From an uncultured Clostridia bacterium (GTDB lineage Bacteria; Bacillota_A; Clostridia; Oscillospirales; Oscillospiraceae): 6,350 nt of DNA. Numbering within the stretch: the first letter of the stretch is position 1; the number at the start of each line of letters is the position of its first letter. Where the stretch lies: assembly GCA_946405325.1 (NCBI GenBank), contig CAMJGU010000057.1:1-6350 (forward strand), in the 5' to 3' direction. The notes below the pieces were generated by a model that saw only the letters and a program-made list of their open reading frames with translations, made no database searches and had not been told where the DNA came from. The position numbers and the translations under genes were made by a program. This document shows positions 1-5,565 of the stretch, piece by piece.

Positions 1-1
1 C

Positions 2-2098
2 GTCAATTGGTCCGTGAGCGGAACTGGCGTCCGCGTCAGTGACAACGGCGTCGTCACCGCCGAGGCCGCGGGCACCGCCACCGTCATTGCCGCTGCGGCG
101 GACGGCAGCGGCGTATCCAAGTCCTGCATTGTCACCGTCTATGAGCCGGTGACCTCCGTCGCGATCCAGAAAGACAGCAGCCCTGTTTCCAGCCTGTCGC
201 TCACCATGGTCACCGATCCCGCTGCGCAGCTGAGCGCTGTGACGACCGGCGGCAGCGGCGTGACCGTCGTCTGGTCGAGCAGCAGCGACTCCGTTGCCAC
301 GGTAGACTCCTCCGGACTGGTTTCCGCCGTGGGCGCGGGCACTGCAACGATCACCGTCACCGCGACCACCGGAGACGTCTCCGTCAGCAGGAGCTGCACC
401 GTGACCGTGCGCAAAGCGGTGATTTCCGCCGACACCACGACCATGACGCTCACGCCCGCACACAATGCGGCAAACGTCGTGTTCTCGCCCTGGGCGGCGG
501 GCACGTCCCTCACATGGAACGTCTCCGGCAGCGGCGTCACCCGTACGGAAGGCGCGCTGAACGGCAGCGACAAGGCCTACACGATCTCCTCGCTGAGCAA
601 CGGCGTCACCACCGTCTCCTGGAGCAAGGCCGAGGACGCGCGTTACGAGGCCAGCAGCGGCGAAATCACCGTCTTCTCCGTGTACGACCCGATCACGGCG
701 GTCTCGATCGACCGCAGCAAGCTGGCGACCGGCTCCGCGCTGACCGCCTCCGTCGATCAGGCGAACCGCACGATCCGCGTCGCGGGCTACGTCAGAGAAG
801 ACGCGGGGGCTTACTCCCTCGACGGCAAGCTGATCTTCACACCGGCAGCCGGCGTGATCGACGGCCTGAGCGTCGCATACGATGCCGGCAGCGTCATAGC
901 AAAGCTGAACGACAGCGTGATCTGCACCTACACGCTCGATCGCGGCGGCATTGTCTCTCTGCCGGACAATGTGAATGTAAAAACGACGTTGGTCGCGGAG
1001 GAAAACGCGGCGGTCTCGTCAATCCGCCTCACCAATGCCAACATCAGCGGGGAAGCCGCCGCTGTCTCCGCCGCAAGTATTGCGGCAAGCGAACAGATTC
1101 AAGCGAGCGGAGAAGCCGACGTAACCGTTTCGGTCGCCCTGTCTCCCGTGTCACAGAAGATCGGCTCCGTCGCGGGTTATAACACCGTTACTCTCGACAT
1201 TACGCCGCAGTACACGGTGACCGGCGCCAACGGTGATGTGATCGTCAGTGGTACGCTCAGCGAGCTGCCCTCCGCCATCACGATCCAGGTGGAGACCGCC
1301 TTCCAGCCCTCGCTGATCGTGCATAAGCACGAGGACAGCGTTGAGTACATTCCGTTCACGTGCATCGGGCCGAACGAGGACGGCCTCTACACCGTCTCAT
1401 GGCAGCAGAGCACCTTCAGCGAGGTGGAGTTCCTCGACGAAGCGGCTGCGCAGCAGTACCTCGCGGAGCAGGCCAAGGCCGATGAGCCGACAAATCCCGC
1501 CGTCGGCGGCGCTCCCGCAGGCGGCGCGCAGGCTGCGCCCGCGGAAACCGCTCCCAAGGCCTTTGCCGATGTGTCGCCGTCTCACTGGGCGGCGGACGCC
1601 ATCGCCTACGCCTCCGCTCACGGCATCATGAACGGCATGGGTGACGGCAGCTTCGCTCCCGAGGCAGCGGCGAGCCGTGCCATGGTCGCGCAGATCCTCT
1701 TCAACCTCACGCCCGACAAGGCCGCCGGTACACAAGGCTTTGCCGACGCCGCCGGAACGTGGTACGACGAAGCAGCGCGCTGGGCGGCGTCCTGTGGGAT
1801 CGTCACCGGCATCGACGGCAGCTTCCGCGGCGACGACGTGGTCACCCGCGAGCAGCTCGTCACCATGCTCTACCGCTGCGCGCAGTTCATGGGACGGGAC
1901 GTTTCGGCCGAAGCCGCGGACTACGACCGCTTCACCGACACCGCAAGCGTCTCGCCGTGGGCGAGCGGCGCCATGCGCTGGGCGGTCGGCTGCGGCCTGA
2001 TCCAGGGCATCGGAGAAACGCTGTCCCCCGATACAGGCGCAACCCGCGCGCAGATCGCCGTGATCCTGATGCGCTTCTGCGAAGCGGCCTTACAATAA
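2..2098 (+). CDS. Surface protein with bacterial Ig-like repeats and three C-terminal SLH domains (5' partial)
   Basis: The reading frame is open to the window edge, so the true start lies upstream; the GTG at 14 is internal, because the codons before it (V-N-W-S) continue an Ig-like strand. Residues here are counted from the codon at 14. Two Big_2-type repeats are clear, up to about residue 43 and about 44-132. Both carry a W-S...G-x-V-x-A-x-x-A/G-G-T-A-T core and end in a shared S-[KR]-S-C-x-V-T-V strand. A third, divergent Ig/FN3-like module spans about 134-223. Residues 224-460 are beta-rich and not assigned. An Ala/Pro/Gly-rich linker (about 485-515) leads to three SLH domains beginning near F517, F576 and F640. 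Their TRAE-like boxes read SRAM, TREQ and TRAQ. SLH triplets bind pyruvylated secondary cell-wall polymers, so the protein should be exported and held on the cell wall. The signal peptide and any catalytic or adhesive domain would lie outside the window. It ends at TAA just before a terminator and is convergent with nagB. Function beyond surface anchoring is unknown. Confidence 0.9.
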   Translation, partial: VNWSVSGTGVRVSDNGVVTAEAAGTATVIAAAADGSGVSKSCIVTVYEPVTSVAIQKDSSPVSSLSLTMVTDPAAQLSAVTTGGSGVTVVWSSSSDSVATVDSSGLVSAVGAGTATITVTATTGDVSVSRSCTVTVRKAVISADTTTMTLTPAHNAANVVFSPWAAGTSLTWNVSGSGVTRTEGALNGSDKAYTISSLSNGVTTVSWSKAEDARYEASSGEITVFSVYDPITAVSIDRSKLATGSALTASVDQANRTIRVAGYVREDAGAYSLDGKLIFTPAAGVIDGLSVAYDAGSVIAKLNDSVICTYTLDRGGIVSLPDNVNVKTTLVAEENAAVSSIRLTNANISGEAAAVSAASIAASEQIQASGEADVTVSVALSPVSQKIGSVAGYNTVTLDITPQYTVTGANGDVIVSGTLSELPSAITIQVETAFQPSLIVHKHEDSVEYIPFTCIGPNEDGLYTVSWQQSTFSEVEFLDEAAAQQYLAEQAKADEPTNPAVGGAPAGGAQAAPAETAPKAFADVSPSHWAADAIAYASAHGIMNGMGDGSFAPEAAASRAMVAQILFNLTPDKAAGTQGFADAAGTWYDEAARWAASCGIVTGIDGSFRGDDVVTREQLVTMLYRCAQFMGRDVSAEAADYDRFTDTASVSPWASGAMRWAVGCGLIQGIGETLSPDTGATRAQIAVILMRFCEAALQ
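1562..2090 (+). other. Triplet of SLH cell-wall-anchoring domains within the surface protein
   Basis: There are three consecutive SLH modules of about 50 residues. Each starts with an F-x-D motif (F-A-D-V, F-A-D-A, F-T-D-T), followed by an aromatic W in W-A/W-Y/W-A context, a G-[IL]-[MVI]-x-G core and a TRAE-type box (SRAM, TREQ, TRAQ). This is the usual C-terminal trimeric SLH unit of Clostridia and Bacilli surface proteins, and it forms the pseudo-trimeric fold that binds secondary cell-wall polymer. The stop codon follows almost directly after the third module. Confidence 0.92.
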
Positions 2099-2100
2099 GC

Positions 2101-2142
2101 GCAAAAAATAAGAACGTCCTCTCGGACGTTCTTATTTTTTGC
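2101..2142. terminator. Bidirectional intrinsic terminator between convergent genes
   Basis: A perfect 19-bp inverted repeat (arms 2101-2119 and 2124-2142) closes on a 4-base TCTC loop. The stem has a GGACGTTCTTA-type core flanked by a six-A tract on the left (2103-2108) and a six-T tract on the right (2135-2140). Either strand therefore gives a hairpin followed by U residues. It begins 2 bases after the TAA of the SLH gene and ends 4 bases before the TGA of nagB on the opposite strand, so one element can end both transcripts. Rho-independent function is inferred from structure and position. Confidence 0.92.
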
Positions 2143-2146
2143 CGTA

Positions 2147-2872
2147 TCAGCACTTGGAAAGCGCCGCCTCGTCCGCGACGAGGGTGAAGTTCTTGTGCAG
2201 CTGCAAGATCGACGCGGGTACCTGCGGGGTGACCGGGCCGAAGAACGCGTCGCGCACCGCGTCCGCCTTGTTCTCGCCGCTCGCGACCATGACCACGCGC
2301 TCCGCCTGCATGATGTCGAGGATGCCCATGCTGTAGGCGTAGCGGGGCACGTCGTCGATGCTGGCAAAGAATCGTTTGTTGGCGTTGATGGTCGTCTCCG
2401 TCAGCTCGACCTTGTGCGTGCCCTTGACGAAGCAATCCCCCGGCTCGTTGAAGCCGATGTGCCCGTTGGGGCCGATGCCGAGCAGCTGGAGATCCACGCC
2501 GCCGAGCTTGCGGATGATCGCATTGTAGCGGGCGCACTCCTCTTCCTCGTCCATATTCGTGCCGTCGGGGATGTTGGTATTCTTGAGATCGATGTTGATG
2601 TGATCGAAGAAATTCACGCGCATGAAATGGGCGTAGCTCTGCTCATGGTCGGCGGCAAGTCCCACATACTCGTCGAGGTTTACCGTGCGCACGCGGCTGA
2701 AATCCACGTCGCCCTTTTCATACCACTTGATGAGCTGCTTGTACGTTCCGATGGGGCTGGAGCCGGTGGCAAGGCCCAGCACGCTGTCCGGATGCAGAAT
2801 GACCTGCGCGGAGAGGATGTTCGCCGCCTGCCGACTCATGTGGTCGTAGTCTCTCGCTCGGATGATCTCCAT
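2147..2872 (-). CDS. nagB: Glucosamine-6-phosphate deaminase (NagB), short Bacillus-type
   Basis: This cytosolic enzyme converts glucosamine-6-phosphate to fructose-6-phosphate and ammonia, the last step of amino-sugar catabolism. The 241-residue protein carries the family landmarks: phosphate-binding G-L-A-T-G-S-S-P (33-40), the N-L-D-E-Y segment with proton-abstracting Asp67, and the active-site loop G-I-G-P-N-G-H-I-G-F-N-E-P-G (132-145) with His138 and Glu143. Asn136 stands where the E. coli enzyme has Asp141; as I recall it, the Bacillus subtilis NagB loop also has Asn there, so this looks like a subfamily trait rather than a defect. The length matches the B. subtilis protein (about 242) rather than the allosteric hexamer of E. 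coli (266), which suggests a non-allosteric enzyme (inference). The ATG at 2872 is supported by AAAGGAG (2881-2887) at 8-nt spacing. That site lies in the last codons of nagA, whose stop is 4 bp upstream, so the two genes are probably translationally coupled. It is the last gene of the operon and ends just before the terminator. Confidence 0.97.
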   Translation of the reverse strand: MEIIRARDYDHMSRQAANILSAQVILHPDSVLGLATGSSPIGTYKQLIKWYEKGDVDFSRVRTVNLDEYVGLAADHEQSYAHFMRVNFFDHINIDLKNTNIPDGTNMDEEEECARYNAIIRKLGGVDLQLLGIGPNGHIGFNEPGDCFVKGTHKVELTETTINANKRFFASIDDVPRYAYSMGILDIMQAERVVMVASGENKADAVRDAFFGPVTPQVPASILQLHKNFTLVADEAALSKC

Positions 2873-2876
2873 GAAA

Positions 2877-4010
2877 TTAGCTCCTTTCTTCCAATACCTT
2901 TCCCATGATTTGTTTGCCGTCGATGAATACGGCGCGTATACTTAAATCCCGATTCAACAAAACGAAATCGGCGCATTTGCCCGGATCGAGCGAACCAATG
3001 GTATCGTCACAGCGAATGGCGCGGGCGGGCGTCAGCGTTGCGGCGGTCACGGCGGCCTCCAGCGGCACGCCGAACTCCACCGCGCGGCGGAGGCCGTCAT
3101 AGAGGTGGATGCAGCTGCCCGCCAGCGTGTCGGAGTCCTTGAGCGTTGCCTTGCCGTTTTTCATCGTGATGGGCTGGCCGCCCAGCGTGTAGTCGCCGTC
3201 CGGCATACCCGCGCAGCGCAGCGAGTCGGAGATGAGCACCAGCTTGTCCCCGAACAGGCGGTGCGTCAGACGCACCACGGCAGGGTGGATGTGCAGCCCA
3301 TCGGGGATCAGCTCCACCGTCGCGCCCGCGTCGCACGCCGCGGCGATGACGCCGGGGGCGCGGTGTCCGAGTGCGGGCATGGCGTTGAAGAGATGCGTCG
3401 CGTGGCTCGCGCCCGCGTCATACGCCGCCATCGCCGTGTCGTAGTCGGCGGTGGTGTGGCCGAGGGAGACGGTGCAGACCTTGCTGATCTCGCGGATCGC
3501 GTCGATGCCGTCCGGCTCCTCCGGCGCGACGGTGATGAGCCGCACAATGCCGCCGCTCGCCTCGTTGAGGCGGTGGAACATCGCCGCGTCTGGGGCGTGG
3601 ATGTTGTCGGCGTTCTGCGCGCCGCGTTTTTCGTAGCTGACGAACGGCCCTTCTAGGTTGATGCCCGCCACCTTCGCGCCGTCGGCAGGGCGGGCAAAGT
3701 CGCGGATGACGTGCATGGCGCACGTCAGCTCCGGCTCCTTGAGCGTCATCGTCGTGGGACACCACGAGGTGACGCCCCTCGCGGCGTAGTAGCGCGCCAT
3801 CTTCGGCATACCCGCCGCCTCGCCGTCGCTGGCGTCCTCGCCCATGGCGGCGTGGGTGTGAATGTCAATGAGGCCGGGGATCAGGTAGCAGCCCTGCGCG
3901 TCGATCCCGCCGTCCACGGCTTCGCCCACGGCGGCGATGGTCGCGTCGAAGTCGATGCCGCCGTCCACGAACGCGCCGCCGACAAATACCTTCGCGTTGG
4001 AAATTTTCAT
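2877..4010 (-). CDS. nagA: N-acetylglucosamine-6-phosphate deacetylase (NagA)
   Basis: This amidohydrolase-superfamily enzyme removes acetate from GlcNAc-6-P to give glucosamine-6-P, the substrate of NagB. Counting from the ATG at 4010 (377 residues, close to the usual 380-395), the TIM-barrel metal site is visible. The D-I-H-T-H motif gives His51 and His53, N-L-E-G-P-F gives Glu120, and S-L-G-H-T-T gives His185. A-T-H-L-F-N-A-M gives His206, and I-S-D-S supplies the catalytic Asp262. The D-G-L-H-I-H stretch and the T-L-A-G-S signature also fit NagA. The HxH pair is the Bacillus-type arrangement; E. coli NagA has Gln and Asn at those positions. There are two in-frame ATGs, at 4016 and 4010. 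The Shine-Dalgarno GAGGG (4018-4022) overlaps the stop of the upstream kinase and is 7 nt from the ATG at 4010 but only 1 nt from the one at 4016, so 4010 is preferred. It is the middle gene of the kinase-nagA-nagB operon. Confidence 0.97.
   Translation of the reverse strand: MKISNAKVFVGGAFVDGGIDFDATIAAVGEAVDGGIDAQGCYLIPGLIDIHTHAAMGEDASDGEAAGMPKMARYYAARGVTSWCPTTMTLKEPELTCAMHVIRDFARPADGAKVAGINLEGPFVSYEKRGAQNADNIHAPDAAMFHRLNEASGGIVRLITVAPEEPDGIDAIREISKVCTVSLGHTTADYDTAMAAYDAGASHATHLFNAMPALGHRAPGVIAAACDAGATVELIPDGLHIHPAVVRLTHRLFGDKLVLISDSLRCAGMPDGDYTLGGQPITMKNGKATLKDSDTLAGSCIHLYDGLRRAVEFGVPLEAAVTAATLTPARAIRCDDTIGSLDPGKCADFVLLNRDLSIRAVFIDGKQIMGKVLEERS
2881..2887 (-). promoter_or_regulatory. Ribosome binding site of nagB inside the end of nagA
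   Basis: AAAGGAG on the minus strand lies in the last codons of nagA (E-R-S-stop) and sits 8 nt upstream of the nagB ATG. Ribosomes finishing nagA pass directly over it. Confidence 0.85.
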
Positions 4011-4017
4011 CGGCATT

Positions 4018-4022
4018 CCCTC
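4018..4022 (-). promoter_or_regulatory. Ribosome binding site of nagA overlapping the kinase stop codon
   Basis: GAGGG on the minus strand overlaps the TGA stop of the kinase gene (4021-4023). Spacing is 7 nt to the ATG at 4010 and 1 nt to the ATG at 4016, which makes 4010 the likely nagA start and points to translational coupling. Confidence 0.75.
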
Positions 4023-5400
4023 ACTTCAGCGCGGGCAGACTTGCCGCCGCCGCCGACTGTCCCACGCGGCGGAACTTCTCGTCCGGCAGGGCGGGGATAA
4101 ACTTGTCCGCAACCTGCGGATACTCGTCGCGCAGCACGCGCTGTGCCTCGGCAAGGATGCGGTCGCCGCCCTTGCCGCTCATGACGCGGCCCAGCAGCAG
4201 CACGTGGCGCATGCCGTACAGCTCATAATAGTACGCGAGCGTATGCCCGAGGTAGGTTCCGATGCTGTCGTAGACCTGCGCGGCGGCGGGATCGTCCGCC
4301 TCCATCAGCTTCTGCACGACCTTGAGCTTTTCGGCGGGAGACAGGCCCGCGTCCAGCTCAATACCCGCGCGGGGCGCGAGCTTGATGACGCCGTCCTGCG
4401 AAAAGTACTTGACGCCGCAGCCGATGTCGCCGCTCCACTCGTCGCGCATGGCGTCGGGCGCGGCGTCCACGGGGACGAACGCCAGCTCGTTGAGCCAGCC
4501 GGTGATGCGTCCTTCTGAATCGACGTAGCCCACCGCCTCGCTGGTGCCCATGGCGATGCCGAGCACGTTCGCTTCGCCGAGGCTCATCATGCCCGCGAGC
4601 GCCGACACGTCGCCGTCGTTCACGACGGCGTAGGGTACGTTGCCGAACGTGTCCGTGATGGCGCGGATATAAATATCCTTCACCTTCGCGTCAAAGAGCT
4701 CCTTCGGCACCTGTAGGAACAGCGAGGCGTTCATCGTGCGGTTGTTGATGTACACGCCCGCCGACGATACGCCTACCGCGTCCACGCGCGGCATATGCTC
4801 CGCCGCGCTCTTGAGCGCCGCGACGATGCCGTTGTAGTGATAATCGGGGTCGGCGTTGGTCTTGGGGAACCAGACGACCTCCTCGCTGTAAACACTCTCG
4901 CCGTCGACGACGGCGCTGACCTTGCGATCGCTGCCGCCCGCGTCAAAGCCGATGCGGCAGCCGTCCAGATGCCCGCCGATGCGCTCCGGCGCGTCCTTGG
5001 CAGGCGGGATCTCCCCTACCGCGACGACCTCAAACGGGTGCTCAAACACGTTCGCCATGTAGTCCCAGTCGAACTCCTGCTGTCCCTTGGCGCAGTAGAC
5101 CGTGCGCAGGTACTCCACCATGTCCTCGCTGCCGCTGACATAGATACGGAAGCCGCCCTTCATCCACAGCAGCGTCTTGACAAGGCGCTCGATATAATAC
5201 CGGTCGGCCTCGCGGCGCTCCGGCGTGCCGTGGATATAGGTGTGTACGGACGCCATCTGCCCGTCCGCGCGCTCCACCGCGATACCGATGGGCCGGTGCG
5301 CCGTTTTGAGAAACGCGGTGTTGAACGCGCCGATGGGAATAAACGCCGGGTCGAGTACCGGACTGTTTTTCACAGGAACGTCGATGCCGTAGACCGTCAT
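4021..5400 (-). CDS. Divergent ROK-family sugar kinase-like protein, probable N-acetylhexosamine kinase
   Basis: This is a 459-residue ASKHA/ROK-like protein. Residues 149-459 show the ATPase landmarks: phosphate-1 G-F-D-A-G-G-S-D-R-K (151-160), V-V-N-D-G-D (259-264) with Asp262 at the catalytic-base position, phosphate-2 G-I-A-M-G-T-S (281-287), and the adenosine-type L-L-L-G-R-V-M-S-G (401-409). The sugar-contact ExGH motif of ROK kinases appears as E-L-A-F (305-308), so its histidine is missing. The CxCGxxGC zinc motif is reduced to a single Cys at 328 (G-D-I-G-C-G). Residues 1-147 form an extra domain I cannot name. No helix-turn-helix is apparent, so an enzyme is more likely than a NagC/XylR-type repressor. 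The ATG at 5400 has AAGGAGGG (5409-5416) about 8 nt away; an upstream in-frame ATG at 5496 has no such site and lies upstream of the predicted promoter. First position in an operon with nagA and nagB suggests it makes GlcNAc-6-P; the substrate is inferred. Confidence 0.8.
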   Translation of the reverse strand: MTVYGIDVPVKNSPVLDPAFIPIGAFNTAFLKTAHRPIGIAVERADGQMASVHTYIHGTPERREADRYYIERLVKTLLWMKGGFRIYVSGSEDMVEYLRTVYCAKGQQEFDWDYMANVFEHPFEVVAVGEIPPAKDAPERIGGHLDGCRIGFDAGGSDRKVSAVVDGESVYSEEVVWFPKTNADPDYHYNGIVAALKSAAEHMPRVDAVGVSSAGVYINNRTMNASLFLQVPKELFDAKVKDIYIRAITDTFGNVPYAVVNDGDVSALAGMMSLGEANVLGIAMGTSEAVGYVDSEGRITGWLNELAFVPVDAAPDAMRDEWSGDIGCGVKYFSQDGVIKLAPRAGIELDAGLSPAEKLKVVQKLMEADDPAAAQVYDSIGTYLGHTLAYYYELYGMRHVLLLGRVMSGKGGDRILAEAQRVLRDEYPQVADKFIPALPDEKFRRVGQSAAAASLPALK

Positions 5401-5408
5401 GGCAAGAG

Positions 5409-5416
5409 CCCTCCTT
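5409..5416 (-). promoter_or_regulatory. Ribosome binding site that fixes the kinase start
   Basis: On the minus strand this reads AAGGAGGG, a near-perfect anti-16S match, 8 nt before the ATG at 5400. It decides between that ATG and the upstream in-frame ATG at 5496, which lacks a comparable site. Confidence 0.9.
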
Positions 5417-5436
5417 AGGCGTAATTTGGTTTCTTT

Positions 5437-5465
5437 ATCATAAGCAAAATCGCACAATTTTACAA
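5437..5465 (-). promoter_or_regulatory. Predicted sigma-A promoter of the kinase-nagA-nagB operon
   Basis: On the minus strand, TTGTAA (5460-5465) and TATGAT (5437-5442) are separated by exactly 17 bp. They match the -35 consensus at 4 of 6 bases and the -10 consensus at 5 of 6. Transcription would start near 5430, giving a leader of about 30 nt with the strong AAGGAGGG site. The surrounding DNA is AT-rich compared with the coding sequence. This is read from sequence only, with no transcript evidence. Confidence 0.65.
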
Positions 5466-5489
5466 GAGGGAAACAAAATTTTTTGTGCG
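5451..5489. repeat. Inverted repeat around the operon promoter -35, candidate operator
   Basis: CGCACAA (5451-5457) and TTGTGCG (5483-5489) are perfect 7-bp inverted arms, with centres about 32 bp apart, close to three helical turns. The left arm lies between the -10 and -35 of the minus-strand promoter and the right arm lies upstream of its -35. This placement suits a dimeric regulator. Seven-base arms could also arise by chance in AT-rich DNA, and no regulator gene is present in the window. Confidence 0.35.
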
Positions 5490-5502
5490 TCTGCACTAAG
5501 GA

Positions 5503-5531
5503 TTGAAAAAGATCGGTCGGAATGGTAAAAT
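5503..5531 (+). promoter_or_regulatory. Predicted extended -10 sigma-A promoter of the epimerase gene
   Basis: TTGAAA (5503-5508) and TAAAAT (5526-5531) are separated by 17 bp. The -10 is preceded by TGG, an extended -10 (TGn). Transcription would start near 5538, giving a short leader of about 28 nt before the ATG at 5566. It diverges from the operon promoter, and the two -35 boxes are 37 bp apart. Confidence 0.7.
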
Positions 5532-5534
5532 ACC
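5524..5534. promoter_or_regulatory. Short palindrome over the epimerase -10 box, candidate operator
   Basis: GGTA-AAA-TACC is an 11-bp interrupted palindrome that covers the predicted -10 element. A further GGTATTT copy at 5555-5561 is complementary to 5528-5534 and lies between the ribosome binding site and the start codon. GGTA/TACC half-sites fit the general style of GntR/HutC-type amino-sugar repressor operators, but four-base arms are weak evidence. Confidence 0.25.
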
Positions 5535-5547
5535 TTCAACTCCACCG

Positions 5548-5553
5548 AAAGGA
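5548..5553 (+). promoter_or_regulatory. Ribosome binding site of the epimerase gene
   Basis: AAAGGA lies 12 nt before the ATG at 5566, a longer spacing than at the operon genes. No other in-frame ATG occurs between the predicted promoter and 5566, so this start is still the best choice. Confidence 0.6.
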
Positions 5554-5565
5554 CGGTATTTCGAC

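Noticed and set aside
2507..2552. Possible inactivating Asp-to-Asn change in the NagB active-site loop (Asn136).
   Set aside because: As far as I can recall, Bacillus subtilis NagB also has Asn in this loop, so this is probably normal for the short subfamily and not a defect. His138 and Glu143 are in place.
2195..2908. A 237-codon open frame on the + strand opposite nagB.
   Set aside because: It mirrors the codon structure of nagB on the other strand. Its translation is rich in Val, Ala, Asp and His with no recognisable domain, and nagB itself is unambiguous. Long antisense frames are expected in GC-rich coding DNA.
3105..3656. A 183-codon + strand frame opposite nagA.
   Set aside because: It is an Arg/Val/Ala-rich antisense shadow of a gene whose catalytic motifs are all visible on the minus strand.
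4795..5418. A 207-codon open frame on the + strand opposite the kinase.
   Set aside because: It is a compositional shadow of the kinase gene, with an Arg/Ala/Asp/Val-rich translation and no motif. It also runs into the ribosome binding site region of the kinase.
5401..5496. A 32-codon N-terminal extension of the kinase from an upstream in-frame ATG at 5496.
   Set aside because: The extension covers the predicted -10 and -35 and the AT-rich control DNA, and it has no ribosome binding site. The ATG at 5400 has a near-perfect one.
5485..5496. Small GTGC-GTCT-GCAC palindrome in the divergent region.
   Set aside because: Arms of four bases are too short to claim separately, and it partly overlaps the better-supported CGCACAA/TTGTGCG repeat.
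5401..5565. Looked for a riboswitch or glmS-like ribozyme, or a catabolite-response (cre) site, in the control region.
   Set aside because: Predicted leaders are only about 28-30 nt, too short for a known amino-sugar riboswitch. I found no convincing match to the cre consensus.
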